This document shows, one piece after another, positions 1 through 13,479 of a stretch of DNA of 64,000 bases. This DNA is from Epiperipatus broadwayi (taxonomy: Eukaryota > Onychophora > Udeonychophora > Euonychophora > Peripatidae), in contig JAQFVV010012402.1 of NCBI GenBank assembly GCA_028023455.1, forward strand, positions 13,126,292 to 13,190,291. The letters run 5' to 3'. Position numbers and translations under genes: made by a program. Every line of letters begins with the position of its first letter. Positions within the stretch are counted from its first letter, which is position 1. Below the pieces are notes generated by a model. It was not told the origin of the DNA. It made no database searches and saw nothing but the letters and a program-made list of their open reading frames with translations.

Positions 1-1410
1 ATACTTCAACATCATGTCTAATTATAGCTTTCCAATGTATTCTATTTTCTGACATCTTGCCAATGGAAACAATTGACATTGCACTCCTTTAGAATGTCTT
101 TGAGATAATTCTTATATTGTAGATGTGGTCTATTTCTTTTATGAAAACCATGTTCAAGTTCATCATATACATCCTTTTAGGAAGTCTTGCATTAATCATT
201 TATTTTATATGTCCAATAAAATTTTGATTTTACAATAATGGATTTTATAGCATTGTATTCAGAAAGTTAAAAACATTATTCATTGATTTTATGATTTTTC
301 CATTGGGGTTTTCGAATTTTTATGGAGCAACCACAAATGAAACTTTTCTAATGCCTTTATATCCTATAGGATGTCCAAATTTCAGTTCTAAATAATAGAT
401 TAGATAAAATAACAGCTCCAAATCTCTGTGATGAAATGTCTTATCTTTTAACTCATTAAAAGTATTAGCACATTAGAATTTGTATTGTTTCTCAATATTT
501 AAATCCAACTTTCTACATATAAAATTACCAAAGTATTTAAACTAGTTTACATTCTCAAGTTGACAATCATCAAAACTAAAAAGTTGAATTTTTCATCCAT
601 CAGAGACTGATAAAGAACTTGAGAACTGAAGTTTTTATATTTTGCATTCAAAATATTAAGTACATTTTGTAATTTGTATTTTGAATTGGAAAAAAATAGT
701 TTAAACATCAGCATACTGTAAATCTTTAATCCAAGAAGTCATTCTTATTTACATTTTTAATTGATTCAAATTAAAAATGTTACCATCAAACCTGTATCAT
801 ATAATGTGAATAAATTTGAAGCAACCAACTAATTTCAAATAATGCCATAGATTTGTCTTATTAACAGAATCAAATGCCTCTACTAAATCAATAAAAACAA
901 TATAAAATAATTTCTTTGTTATTGAGACTTTTCTTACATTGGCCTAAAAACAAAAATAATTTATAGTGCTTCTTGATTTTCCTAAACTACATCAAGTCTC
1001 TCTAATAACTTTATTTATGACTGGAAGCAGCCTATTTAATAAAATTCTTGAAAATATCTATAATTGGAACCATAAAAGTATCCTTAAGATCAATCAGATA
1101 ATACAACTTCATGGGTTCATATCATAAAAAAATTAATATTCTTTGAATTTAATATATTAACCACCATATTTTAAAACTTTTTCAGATATTTTATCAGGAC
1201 CTCATCCTTTTGATTTTTAAAATTGCAAAGAATTGTTTTGACTTCACTATGCTAGATACCTTTGTTTAAATCTATGAGTAGATTAAAAAGACTTCATCTC
1301 AATCTTTTTATCATTATTCAAAAGTTGATCAAAATACTCATTCCATCTGTTCAAATTATTATTGTCACCACAGGTTCAATAGGATTATGATGTTGTTTCT
1401 CAGGTCCATA
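1..1410 (-). mobile_element. Non-LTR retrotransposon relic, RT and C-terminal part
   Basis: Seen: on the minus strand, through many stops and frameshifts, the translation resembles an APE-type LINE ORF2. From high to low coordinates it reads a linker motif like RWNEYFDQLL (about 1,320-1,360), an RT palm-A-like string FIDLVEAFDSVNK (about 855-900), a degenerate palm-C YAD (about 707-720) and a C-terminal domain ending in KECNVNCFHWQDV (about 40-110). The order matches the RT followed by the C-terminal domain of LINEs. The product would be a reverse transcriptase for target-primed retrotransposition, but this copy is dead. The left end is cut by the window edge. The clade is uncertain. Its endonuclease part may be the relic at 4,440-5,250, separated from it by about 3 kb of anonymous sequence. 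Confidence 0.75.
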
Positions 1411-4400
1411 TGTCACTCTATATATATTGTAACCAGTTGGATTACATAGCACACACTAATTTAGTGTGTGTGCATAAATATATATAAAGTTGAAGGAAAA
1501 ATAGAAATAAACACAGAATAAATTTTTGTAGATAATTTTTTATATTTCCTAAAATAAAATAATAATAAGTAATGGGTTAAATAACTTGGTTTAAAATAAA
1601 ATTTCATTATGAAATTAATATTTAAAAAAAAGGACTGAATAAATATAAATATTGTATTATTATTATTCTGATTGTGAAATGTTACTTGTTTTTGAAATTT
1701 TTTTAATTAATTAAAACATGTTTTCAAAAAGATTAGAGAGATAAAAATAAAATTCTGTTTTCAATCAAGGTGTTGTTATCACCTTAGATGATTCTATAAA
1801 AGGGCTGATAACAAAATTAGCTCCAGTCTGGATAATAATTTTTGCAAGAATGGTCAGCTAAAAAGTTGGTTATAATATTTTGTTGCAGCTTGTTGAAGTT
1901 TGCAGCAGTTGTTTTCAGCTGACCATAGAGTTGGCAGAATAGCTACCATGAATTGATATAGCTGAAGGCAGGACAGTAGATTCAGAAGCTGCTAATATTT
2001 CCTTTTCAGGAGTTTGAATTTACATGGAGAAAATGACCCACTTCCTTGTGCTGAAATTCATAGCCTTAAATGTGGAGAGGACAGTTTCTTGCTGAAATCT
2101 ATTAAACCAAGATAGCTGCTTGCCTGAAACAGTTCTACACAGATGGGAGATCAACTATGGACCAACATTATACATGGATTATACTTTTTCCTGATGATGA
2201 CGATCCCTAAAACCAAACTTACCAGGGAACCCAAGCTTGCTGAGAAAACAATTAATATATATATATGCTGATGTATCTAAAGGTAGAGAAGAACAGATAA
2301 AAATATATACAGCTGTGATGAGTAAAGTTATATATGATAACAAAATTTTAAATAATTTCTTTAGTAAAATTACATTTTGAAAGTGATGTGTGAATTTGTA
2401 CTTTTTATGTTTATGGTGGTATAGTTGAACAGGGCTGCCTGGATGCAGTGCATTCATGATGCTCCAAAGTATAGGCTTGGCACTGTCTAGACCTAGATGT
2501 TTAGCTCCCAGAATAGTCCAGTGGTGAATATATACAGGTCTCATGAATAGGTCTTGGTCTCATGAATAGACCTCATTTATACCCCTAAATCTTACAGAGA
2601 TGAGCAGGGTTGGCTCAATGCCTTTTATTTATTTGTTCTGTATACTACTCTTTGAGGATGATCTGTCTAGGTACTTAGAAGGGGCAGTGCTTAAAAATGA
2701 GGTATTTTCTCATGATGTCATGGAGCTTTGTGTACTGATAGTCCAGCTTGGCTGCCTGCTTATCATGGCATGGGGAGTTGCAGTTCACGTATTCACTTTT
2801 CCTATCTCATCTTGCCTACTTCATCCACAGTATCTAATTAAGAAAAGAGATATTTTAAAAATGAAGCAAACAAGCAAATAATTCTGCCTGGATTTTAAAA
2901 AAAGTAAAGAATCAATTTTATAATTTAAATTTAAAAGCATTGATAATTAATTAATCAACAATCAAAAGTGACCTGTCAAACAAATTGACTTTATGTTTTA
3001 AAAGAAGAACAAAAGTTGATAGTATTTATTTCTTTTAAGAAACTAATTGATAAAGAGTGGAACTTACTATAAAATAAGAAAAGCAATTTATACCTTTTCA
3101 ACAAAAAATAATTGTGAAAATAACTTTTATTGTCATAACAAGTATGTAAATGTTATATATATTCAAAATGAAATTTGTAATTATAAAATTAAGGTTTTTT
3201 ATTGTTTTGACAAAATTAAATTTGTTATGTTAACAATCTGTGCAATTCGATATATGTGTTTTAGTAAACCTAATATAGGTATGGTCTTATTAAAAATATA
3301 AATTAAAAAGTTTAACCATTTATTATTTTTATGTAAAGGTTAAATATGTTCAGAAATTTCACGCACACACATGTATGTGTGTGTATATTGTCAATTATAA
3401 CACATGTAAATTTTAAACATTTTTTATATTAATTGTATGTTATAAATCGCGTGTTTATGTGCACATATATGTAAACCAAGATAATTGAAATTTTGAATAC
3501 TAATTACGTAAATCAATGTAATAATTTGAATTTGGTATAGTAACTTTGTAAGTCACAAATATGATAATTTTGTTTATATTGTATATTATTCTAGATCAGA
3601 CCTTAAATATCATTTATTTTATTGTTATTAATAAACTTATTTAATTGTTAAAATTTGTTTCCATCATCTCTTGGTCACATACAGTAATAGAGCTTATGTT
3701 CTCTGAGCTAGATTCATGCACGAGATGAATATATAAATGGGGATATGTATATTAGTGCTTTTGGGGCATCCAGCGATGATCAATCAATCATCATCCTGAT
3801 TGGTGCATAAGATTATATTCTTTAAAGATCATGCACTAGATTTTATTTTAGTTCAGTCTTGTTAAAAATTTAAGTTTATAGTTGGCCAGAGCATTGATGA
3901 TGATCAGCATATTTTAAATGTCCCAGCATCATTGTTTTGATTTCAGATTATTGTGTGTTTTAATGGATGGGCACTAAGCTGGTGCATCCAAGTTGTGTGT
4001 AAATAATTGCCCAAAGTGGCAAAGGCTCAATAGTTAGCCTGATCTACAGAAGACCCATTTCCAATCCAGTCACAAGATGGACTGTTGATTTTTATTGTAC
4101 TGATTTATTTTGTGGATCATTCATGATGATGAATGGTAATTTTGAGTATTACTCATACTTAAAATTACTTTTACTTTATAATGCTGGTTGAATTTATAAT
4201 TATGATTTTAGTTGATCTTCTGAGTTAGGTGATCTCTCAATGATCTCACAGATATTTTGATTTCATGCTTCCTTAAATATTTTTTATACTTATATATACT
4301 TTGTACTTAAATTTAATATTTTAAATTTTGAATTAACTTGGGGTTGATGATGATTTTCCATCACCCAGTTCCTTTTCTTTTCCGGCCACTACCACCCACC

Positions 4401-4430
4401 CCATCCCATTACAATATATATATATATATA
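1411..4430. other. AT-rich stretch without recognisable gene
   Basis: I see no supported gene here. It contains a short perfect inverted repeat around 1,450-1,470 (CACACTAATTTAGTGTG), CA/TG and TA microsatellites near 3,360-3,390, 3,460 and 4,414-4,430, and a slightly less AT-rich patch at 1,900-2,880. The open frames in that patch show no domain, composition or homology cue that would make them believable. Confidence 0.5.
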
Positions 4431-4439
4431 AAGATCTAG

Positions 4440-5250
4440 AATCACCATAAACAGCAAATGTCTGTATTCTTTTTGAAGCTTTAATGCCCCAATTATTTTT
4501 AAGCTTTCTTATCAGTCATTAAAATTATACCTTCATAATCTATTATTCAGCCAAACAGAAAATGCCATGTTTCCTTTTAATCCAATCACTAATGATAAAA
4601 TCATTATCAGAAAAACAATCATGATTCTTCTTTTCAGTAAACCCAAAAATAGATTTACTTATATCCATAATGCATTTCTTAAGAGAATTCCATACTTTTG
4701 CAGTCCTGCAGATTCAAATTAATAATTTAAGCATTTAATAGCTGTTATTGAAATTTAGTATATTTCTTGTGAATATGATTAGAATAATATCTATTTTTAA
4801 TGCAACTATTATTTTCATCTTAAATCTAGTAATTTATTATCTATCCAACAATATGCATTTGAAAATGCTTGCTTAATGTGAATTTCTCTTGTATTCTCAC
4901 TTCTAACTATAATGTAATCTATTAAATGCCATTATTTTAAAACCGGGATACATCCATGTTTTTTGTAATGTTTTTTTCTGATTGAACATAGTGTTGTCAT
5001 ATCCAATCCATACAATAATAACAAACCATTTATTTCCAATAACCTTTGGGCAAGTCTAACTATTTGTACTAATACATGTATTAATGTCTCCAAGAAAAAA
5101 AATTGAACTTTTAATAATATTACCATAATAATGCTATCCAATAAGTAATAAAAGCTTTTATTCTCTGAATTTTCTGTATTGAAGTTTGAAGTAAAAGCGC
5201 TAATAAAATGAATACTGGTATTATTGTACAAGGTGACTTTTAATACCATT
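4440..5250 (-). mobile_element. Non-LTR retrotransposon relic, AP-like endonuclease
   Basis: Seen: minus-strand translation across stops and frameshifts gives the signature series of a LINE apurinic-like endonuclease. FFLGDINTC lies at about 5,080-5,110 (cf. GDFN, catalytic Asp/Asn). KTWMYPGFK is at about 4,930-4,965. A strongly decayed DYI-type string follows, and WIDNKLL at about 4,840-4,868 corresponds to the catalytic WTDHRLV. A downstream linker reads like HDCFSDND (about 4,590-4,625), which in these elements precedes the RT. The enzyme would nick target DNA to prime reverse transcription. The copy is clearly inactive. It has the same orientation and decay level as the RT relics at 1-1,410 and 7,400-8,060, so all three may belong to one family. 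Confidence 0.7.
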
Positions 5251-5989
5251 AGTTTTTCATTGATACAATGGGCATTCCAACATAAAAGATACTAAATTAG
5301 ACTTCAGGGTATGCAGTTTCAAAAAAACTTGTATTCATCCATCTGACCTGGTGAACTTCATTACTCTGGGAAAATATTTATTAAAAGAAGCTACATTGAT
5401 CTTAAATCTTATCTATCTACCAGTGAGTTCTTCATTTTGTTCTTGAAAATTTTTTGTATCAAGTAAAGTTTGTACATTCAATGTTTACCTTTAATACTTC
5501 GACTATCCCATCCTTTACTATTATTGCTGATATTATTATTATTGTTATTATTTTTATTGCTGTAAAGAATAATTTTCCAGGTATGCTAACTTTTATATGA
5601 ACCATTTTTAGATCGCATTGCATATGCTCTTTGACTTCTGTGGTTAGCAAGGGAATCTTTAAGTAAGCTACCTAAATGTACAATCTTTGCCAGCCAAAAC
5701 TTCTGTTTAATTTAAATCCAGTTCCAGACTGACTTATTAGTGACTATATTGCATCAAGTAAAAATCACATGACCACCATTTTTTATAGTTACGCAATCTG
5801 TTAAGACAGGTCCAACCTTCACATAGTAGTACTTACATTAGGTGGCATTATTGTGTGAGGAAAGTTGTTACTGTTTGTTTGAACAAAGATCATAACTAAA
5901 TTTACTAAATCTGCCCCCCCCCCATTATTGCTTTCTTAATTCTTAAAGGCTTAAACCAAAATATTGAAATCAAAAACGTTGTGCACATA
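5251..5989. other. AT-rich spacer
   Basis: Nothing certain. The part next to the endonuclease relic (to about 5,650) may be its decayed N-terminal coding sequence, but no motif is secure. A C-homopolymer lies at about 5,916-5,925. Confidence 0.4.
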
Positions 5990-6310
5990 ATTAAAACATG
6001 AAATGCTGCTCAAACACAATGTCATTGCCATAGTTAGTTTAAAAGAAATATCGGTCCATTATGACTTATCTTATAATAAGTGACTGAAAAGAGAGAGTCT
6101 AACAGAAAATACTGTTTATATGGGAAACAGTATATTAGCTTTTAGTAAAACATCCTATCCTACAAAGCAGCAGGAGTTCCTGGTTGGGCACTGTTTATTT
6201 ATTATTCACAGTTGACCTTCAATATCTAAAGGCCCTTACACTATCCGTCATCTATGGACTTGTTAATAGATTAAGGTAATTAATTCAAATTTATTCCATT
6301 GAAGAAAGTG
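5990..6310. repeat. Dispersed repeat, copy 1 (partner at 40.44-40.70 kb)
   Basis: Seen: several blocks in the same order recur at 40,440-40,700: a TACTGTTTAT...AAACAGTA hairpin-like block, then AATATCTAA/AATATCTGA, CACTATCC(G/A)TCA and ACTTGTTAAT. The two copies are well diverged. No coding capacity is visible and the class is unknown. Confidence 0.45.
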
Positions 6311-7399
6311 GATTGGGAAGAGGGGTCTGCTCTAATTATCACACAATAAAATATTATCTTGGTTAGACATCCATTTTAATAAATATAGAATTTTGTTATA
6401 CTAAAAGTTTAAAAACATATATTAAATTTCGACATGATTTATTCAAACAAATTGTGATAATATGCCAAACAGTTATCTAAGTAAAATGTTTTTAAGCATC
6501 AGGTGAATGTATTTTCAATAGAAATATCTATTGGTTTTGCTGTTGATAATAATTGATCTTCTAATTTTAATATTATTTTTTTGTTTTAAATGGCAAGAAT
6601 AAAATTAGAAATGGAATTGATATAAATCTCTACACTTTAAATTTACATAAAACGCGTAGGTCTATGGTTTCAGTAAAAGTGACATTTCTCGGGAAAAAAA
6701 CATAGTTCATAGAACGCTTTATTTAAGTATCTACTTTCCCACTTTATTGTCAGTTCAATATAATTCTATAAATACAATTATCTACATAGCTTTATTTTGT
6801 ATTTGACATCCATGTTAACATACTCACGAGGCAATATGGTAAGTATAATCACATTTGTGCAAATATATATATATATTAGTTTTATTTTTAAAATTTTTTT
6901 ATATATATATTTATTTATGTCGTTTATGTGTGCGTAATTTTTTTTTATGTGTTTGATATTTTGTGTGTGTGTGTGCGCACGCGTAATTTTTGATAAGAAA
7001 ATTGTAAGAGTTTTCAAATTTTTTATAGCGGACTTTACAATTTAAGAAAAATGCAGCATTTTTTTTTTTTTTGATTTATTATTATTATTATTTAATGTAT
7101 TATTACAAGAACTGAAAAAATAGTATAATGCAGTTTTAAAGGCTTATCAGAATTTAAATGTAAATATTAAAATAAAAAGGTACCCCCCCCCCAACCTGCT
7201 TAGAAATATAAACATTAAAATAGAATGGATAAAGATATCCGATGTTAAATGTAAAATGAATAAATAAAACTGAAGAAAATAATAAAATTTGAATCATCGT
7301 TCCATAGAATCTGGCCTTCAAAAGTGAGTTTGACCATTCACATTAGTCAACAAAAAATTCTTCTTTTAACTTTTGAAGCAAATGTTTGTTTCAGAAAAA
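6311..7399. repeat. AT-rich spacer with microsatellites and C-tract
   Basis: No gene is supported. It contains (TA)n at about 6,863-6,876 and 6,900-6,912, (TG)n at about 6,961-6,976 running into GCGCACGCG, a T-run plus (TTA)n at about 7,060-7,095, and a C10 tract at about 7,182-7,192. Confidence 0.6.
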
Positions 7400-8060
7400 C
7401 TTTCACACCCTGAATAATTATTATTTTCCATTGTATTTCATCCTGTCTATACCCTTCCTATGAAATTAATCAATATTGCAGTTATTTAGAGTATCTTTGT
7501 GATAATGGATATAATGCAAATTGGGTCTGCCTCTCATTATTCTCAAGTTTACCTTTTTAAGATGATCTTTTTCCATCGATTCATTTCATATGTCCAATCT
7601 TAAAATAGTAATCATTATAAGATTATGCCCAAAATTTTAAGAATATACTAATCGGTTTTATGATCTTGTCATATTTTTAAAATCTTTTGGATTATTCTTA
7701 TCAACATAACACCTATCTCATTTCCATACAATAAATCGAGCAAAATAATAATTTTATTACACCTAATTATGATGAAATACACTTTATCTTGATGAATGAG
7801 TGTGAGTTTTACCTAAACATTAAAGTTTACTCTTTTATTTAAAAAGGTACTCACATAATTAAATTGATTCAAATTAATAGGAAGTGATATTTTTTCAGAG
7901 TAAAGGTAATTGAAGACTGTTTTATTCTTCAGTTGCATTCAAAATGCTACACTTAAATCAAAACATAAACACCATCTTCCTAGCTTCTGAATTTATATAT
8001 GCCAATGATTGAATTATTCTTGCCCATTCAAAATATAGTACAGTATGTAGTATGTCCTTC
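7400..8060 (-). mobile_element. Non-LTR retrotransposon relic, RT C-terminal part
   Basis: Seen: minus-strand frames, interrupted by stops, give strings typical of the end of LINE ORF2. There is a decayed palm-C/after-palm region (about 7,990-8,050). LLDLLYGNEI lies at about 7,720-7,750 (cf. LPxLLYGxExW). KILKI-QDHKTD at about 7,640-7,690 corresponds to the RILxIKWQDKIPDTEVL motif. HYHKDTLNNCNI at about 7,480-7,520 corresponds to RYKDTLKxSLKxCNI. The last string parallels the C-terminal end of the relic at 1-1,410, so these are two copies of one family in the same orientation. It is dead and 5'-truncated at about 8.1-8.2 kb. Confidence 0.65.
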
Positions 8061-10849
8061 ATATTTTGAAAATGACTTCAGTTGCATTCAAATCCTTTAT
8101 AAGCAAGTGAAGAGGGGGGGGGGATCTTCAATTACTTTTACTCTAAATTAGAATCTGTTTTCTAAAAGTGTGAATCAATTTAATTAACTTAATAGCTTTT
8201 TAAGTAAATAACTCAGATGTTTAGTAGCAACACAGATTCCCACAGAGTTTTTGATCCTAGCTAAATAGTAACTTTAACTAAATTATATATAAGGAAACTA
8301 ATCTTCACACTTATGCTATTAATAGACTGCATTCCATGTTCTTCTAAAACATTTATTGATATGGAGTGAATCATAGTGCATATGTGAAAATTTGTTTCTT
8401 TTCATATATATATATATAACACTATGTTATTTCATATGTACATCTATATTTGTTATCGCAAGTTGTTAAAAGTGAGATGCTTTCTCTGCCTTGTGATTTA
8501 TAATTCAACACTTGATAAGTCATAAGCTGATTTAAAAATCTGATTTCCACACTGTTAATAAATGTTGGATTATTTAAAAATATGCTCTAAGAATAGGTGG
8601 TCTTCCATTCTTTTAAACACTTATTGATATGGAATGCAGTTTATTCATAGAGAATATAAAAATTACAAAGCCAGGAATAAAATTGGTTTGATCATTTTGA
8701 AAGGTCTTTGTGTGCAAAATGTATTTGGCATGTCTTGGACAGAAAAAAGTTAACAATTTACTTCCTGAAAATACTCTGTTAGTCATCTTAAGCATTTATT
8801 CTCTATTATATTTTGGAGTTTTGGTATAATTGAATAAAACTGTATTTAAATAGATCATTCCAGAATAAAGATCCTTCGGAACAGCCTCTCAGAGAAAAAG
8901 TAAAAAGAAAATAAATAGTCCAAGGAATGAAAACAAATAAAATCAGAACTGCCTTTTTTATTTAAAAATTTTAGTTACATAAACACACATACTTTACACA
9001 CAAAAAAAAACCCTTAAAATTTATCCTCTAACTGACATTGCTGAATTCCCAATTACTGATTACTACTGAACGGTTAACTAATGGGCCAAATTGCCTGAAA
9101 AAAAAAATCTAAATTTGGCTATAATCTGTTTCAAAAAAAGCTTCCAAGTTTATCCCAGTCAAGATTCGAACCAGGTCATAGTAATGACAGGAAGGGTCAT
9201 CATAGTTGCATCATGAGGTATTTACATTTTTGCAATCATATATTGATGTGTGTTTGTGTGCGCGTAATTAAAGGTTATATCGTTTTAATTTTCCGCTTTA
9301 TTTGTTTCGAATTCTTGGCTTATTTCTAGAAATGTTTACAATTATTAAATCTATTGTTATTTTCTTTCTACTCTTGATAAACATTAGAGTTTCCAGTAGT
9401 TGAACAATAGAAAATTTAATTGAAGTATTAACACTATCTAGAATAGAAAACGTGTGTATTTATTTATCTTATCCAGAGTGCAGATAACGTATTTTTATTT
9501 TGTTCTTCATATCTTTATATAAACGTATTACACAAAACTATTCGCGCGTGACTTCGTTCATATATGTATATAATAATGTGTATTACTTTGTGTTCTGACC
9601 TTTAATTCAAAAAATTAAACTCAACTATTCAAAATTACAAACATATAAATATATATTTTAATTGATTAAATTCGATATAATATGATTACAGCGTGAATCA
9701 TCAGAATAAGTATTTGATATAATTTTCATTCATTTAATCATATAGTAATAATATATATATATATTCTAACTGACCAATTTAACATTGCATATATAGTCAA
9801 GAAATTCAGTAGACTGTTAGTACAAATAACAAATTGAATTATTTTTAAAAAATCAAAAAAAACATTGATAAGTATTTGACCAAAACAAAAGAAATTATAA
9901 AATTAATTTAAAAAAATAATATTTTATATAATTTAGAATAGTTTATGCAATTCTCTAATTATGTAAAACCATCTTATATAAGCAATCATGGCATACAATC
10001 AAATGTAAAACATTTTTAATTTGTGATCCATAAGTTAATATAGCTCTCAGCTCTTTTTTGTTTCGTGTTATATAAACATCTCTTCTGATATGTTGCAGTT
10101 ATTTTCTTTGTTGAATTTTGTTGTTATTATTGTATTCTGCACTATGGTTCAAGTATATTTGTATTTGAAAAAAAAAAAAAATTAAATTTGGTAAAGTTTG
10201 ACTTAAGAAAGTAATCTCAAAACAGTTAACTTGTGAAGTAGAAAACTTCTTATAATTTACACCACATCTATCACAATGGCACATCAGTATTACATAGTCT
10301 TCTCCTGCCTTTTATATAATAACATGTGCCAAAAAATAAAGAGAATGCTATACCAAACCCATGTAAGTAATATATTATGAAAATTCTGATTTGTCTTTTT
10401 TTTTATATATACAAACAATAAACTTTTTGTTTTTCTATTAATAGTGCTTTATTCCATTCTGTTTTTGTTTTTTTTTGTAAATCTTAATGCTTATCTTTGA
10501 GATTTATTTTTTTTCAAAGACCTCTCTTTGCTTATTAATGATGCATATTAAGAATTGTTAAGCTGGCAAGTCTTATAAATTATTTATATAAACCACCTTA
10601 TGTTTTAAAAACAATTGGCAGAAGAATGTGTGTTAATTATTTAACACATGTGCGAAGAATAGTTTCTTCCACACTTTAATATTAATATATAAATCATAAT
10701 ATACACATATATATATACAGTTAGTTCCCAATACTGTATATCACTTATTAAATATGGCTAATAGAATTTTATTAGATTAAATATTATGTAATTATATATA
10801 ACACATCTAGGATTTTACTGTGCCAAAATGCATGGAAGTGGAATTTAAG
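8061..10849. other. AT-rich stretch without recognisable gene
   Basis: No supported gene. A G10 tract lies at about 8,113-8,123, (TA)n at about 8,404-8,418 and 9,751-9,764, and many A/T runs. Two similar short blocks around ACA(T/C)TTATTGATATGGA at about 8,350 and 8,620 hint at a diverged tandem or dispersed repeat. Confidence 0.5.
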
Positions 10850-12760
10850 ATCATTAGCAAAAATACATTATATTCACACATCATTTCTAATTCATTCTAT
10901 GTTCCAGGAATGGAATTTTTCTTTCAACATCATGCCCTATCCAATCGTACATTATATTATCATGGAATAGCTGACTGGACAAAAGGTTGCCAATTTCTTT
11001 CCACTCAATATCTATTGTGCCTGAACAGAACTTAGAACTAGAATTTATGATCATCCTTCTTATCTTAAATGAAACCAGCCATTGTATTATTAGATATTTT
11101 GTTGGTTATTTACACCTGATATTTTCTCTCCAATCACCCATGCCTTCCTCTTTATTAGAAACAATTACATATTCTTGAAGTTATTTTGTTGCTCTCCTGA
11201 TGATTGTCTTTTTTTGATGAGGTGGTTGGAGGCTTCAGGTTTATTTTGTCATCTTACCTCAAGATTAGTTCTATTACTGATTTCACTGGAATCACTTTCT
11301 TGTAATCAGCTCAAAATTGTTGTTTGTGCCAATGAAGTAGACATTTCCCTAAATGTAGGCGTTTTTTTACTGCTATTATAGCTGCCGGAATCCATTTTAT
11401 ATTTTTCCTAAATAACTAACATATGACTTTTATACTTGTTTGTAGTTTCTGGCAATTTGACTTGATATGACAATTTTATCAAGCATCTTTGGCTTAGGTT
11501 TAATCTTAAATTTCTTGTATATAAAAAGCCCTTCCCATAAACTTAAAGCTGTATACTGAACTAACAATATTCTTGCAATGAGTATTCCATCTTTCATAAG
11601 TGCTTCTCTAAAGTGATTTGTTTTATTTTCAGGAACCTTTATTCTATATGACTATTACTCTTAAAATCGAATGATAGTCTCAATATTTATTTGAATTATT
11701 ACTAATGCAGACATTAAAAAAGTTAGTTACAAAATCTGCTGAACCATTATTTGATATTAGTGCTTTAGAAATCTTGTGAATTGCAAATTATCTTTTCAAT
11801 TCCTGTTATCAATGTAGCATTAAAAATGGTAAATCCACTATCTAGAATAAAGTCAACCATTACTAAAAATAACTGTCTTTTCAAGCCCTACTATAGTCAA
11901 TATAAATCTTTAATCAAGGATTTTCAGGATGAAGTCAAGTAATGTCTTTAGGGAGCATATTGTAATAATATACAATAAATATTGATGTACTTTAAGTGAC
12001 ATGTTTATATCTAACATTGATGCTACACACACAAATCAACCTCTATCTTCATTCCAATTCCTTATGAATGACTTGAGTGTAACTTATAAAATCTTATTAT
12101 GGACTTCTAGAAGAATTACTGCTCAGATACTCCAGATAATGTACTAGAAAATGCTTCTAATGACAGTTCATCTAATGAGATAAATAAATATTACTTTTGG
12201 CTAGTTTGTTCAAATCTACTTCATTAACTTTTGGAATGTTTGATCAACTTTTATCTATTTGGTAATAATATTGTTATTACAGTCAGTCTTCATTTTCAGT
12301 TTTGTCATTTAAAAAGAAATTTGTTTGTTTTTATTGCATATATTAATATCAGGACTAGGTGGATGACTTAAAACATATGTTATTGTAGATTAAAATCATA
12401 GCTTGATAAATTATAAACTATTTTATTGCCCAACAACAGCTTATGATTAGTCTGCAGATAAAGACTTACCATGCAAATACTCTTGGATTTTTATTTTTAT
12501 GATCAAAGCAACTTCTCTAAAATTTGAGTATACTTTTTTCCTGATGTAGAGAGTCTAGAAATCATTTGACACAAAATTATGATGGGTTCTTTAAACAATT
12601 TTTTATTTTATATGTGTTATCACATTTCTGATTTTAATCTAGGACACATCAAATTCAACTGTTTAACTGGATCATAATATGCTAATAACTTCAAGTTTGT
12701 TACTAGAATTTTTAATGTCTTGAATGCTTTTTTAAATTTAAATTCCCCTATCTAAATTGC
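10850..12760 (-). mobile_element. Ty3/gypsy-like LTR retrotransposon pol relic
   Basis: Seen: on the minus strand, with stops and frameshifts, the order of motifs is that of a Ty3/gypsy pol 3' half. The end of RT and start of RNase H reads KAFKTLKILVTNLKLLAYYD (about 12,660-12,740). RNase H-like GKKYTQILEKLL follows (about 12,505-12,545), then NHKLLL (about 12,425-12,450), corresponding to the TDHKPLL motif. An integrase core-like string with IYIDYS and SYFLVMVDF lies at about 11,840-11,915. A post-integrase region is at about 11,440-11,640, and a basic RRATKQLQEYV-like tail at about 11,170-11,200. RT palm, protease, gag and LTRs are not visible. This is an inactive fragment; it could have come from an intact element inserted long ago. 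Family assignment rests on motif order only. Confidence 0.65.
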
Positions 12761-12779
12761 ATTTTTAGTCAGAATCCTG

Positions 12780-13465
12780 TATAATGCTTTTGCTGATGAA
12801 GATTGATAATGATGAATTAGAAGTTAATAAATATCTTAGTCAGATCATCAATACAGATGGAAATATTATGGATGAAATTAATCATAGAATTCATCTTGGA
12901 TGGAATGCTTTTGTAAAAATAATTTAATTTTAAAAAGAAATATGTCTATGTAATGAAAAGGAAGGTTTTTAATAAATGTGTTTTACCAGTTTTTACTTAT
13001 GGATCTGACACATGGATACTTAACAGAAAAAAATACAGACACTTTCACATCATTCAATGAAGTATGGAAAAATTTAAAGCAGAGATGTATGGTAGGAGTA
13101 ACAGGAAGAGATAAAAAATAACACATATGAATGAGAGAAGAAATAGGTATGACTGTCATTACTGAAAGAATTGAGATTGAAATGGAGCTGAATTGGGAAT
13201 ATTTCTAGAAGAGATGATAATAAATGAATAATTGAAGTCTTAAATGGTATACCAAGAGATTTTTAAAGAAAGACCTAGAAACAGATCATGTGTGAGGTGG
13301 GTGGATGAAATAAGGGTATTTGTTGGAATGAGATAGAAAAGAGAGATTATAAATTTAAAGAAATGAATTAAAATTAGAAAGACCTTCTTCTTACAGTCGA
13401 TTGATAATGATTGAAAATGATGATTGTAATAGAAAAAACATGTGTTTATGTCATCTAAAATCAAT
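12780..13465 (+). mobile_element. RTE-like LINE, 3' end relic
   Basis: Seen: plus-strand translation gives a LINE C-terminal segment nearly matching the RTE copy at 27.84-28.52 kb: DELEEVNSYKYL-like, IINTDGNIMDEINHRI, KRKVFNKCVLPV and TYGS.TW. It then decays through several stops. The copy is 5'-truncated at about 12,780, in the middle of the RT thumb, which is typical for target-primed retrotransposition. The 3' end falls near 13,465 in a GATTGATAATGATTG-like terminus, matching the ends near 27,845 and 53,195. It is inactive. Confidence 0.75.
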
Positions 13466-13479
13466 GGATAACTAGTGTT

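Noticed and set aside
2185-2240. CTGATGA strings near 2,190, 11,200, 12,792 and 34,455
   Set aside because: Not followed by a stem II plus GAAA and a stem I partner; chance matches to the core.
2179-3301. Open frames of 84-121 codons on both strands
   Set aside because: No domain, no codon or composition signal and no splice context; such frames are expected in this length of sequence.
3770-4130. Clusters of GATGATCA and CATCATGATGATG motifs with local symmetry
   Set aside because: Short, imperfect and explained by simple-sequence bias; no second copy or flanking duplication seen.
9150-9235. tRNA-like text on minus strand (CCTGGTTCGAATCTTGAC)
   Set aside because: Only a box B-like string; the T stem does not pair and no box A or anticodon arm is at the right distance.
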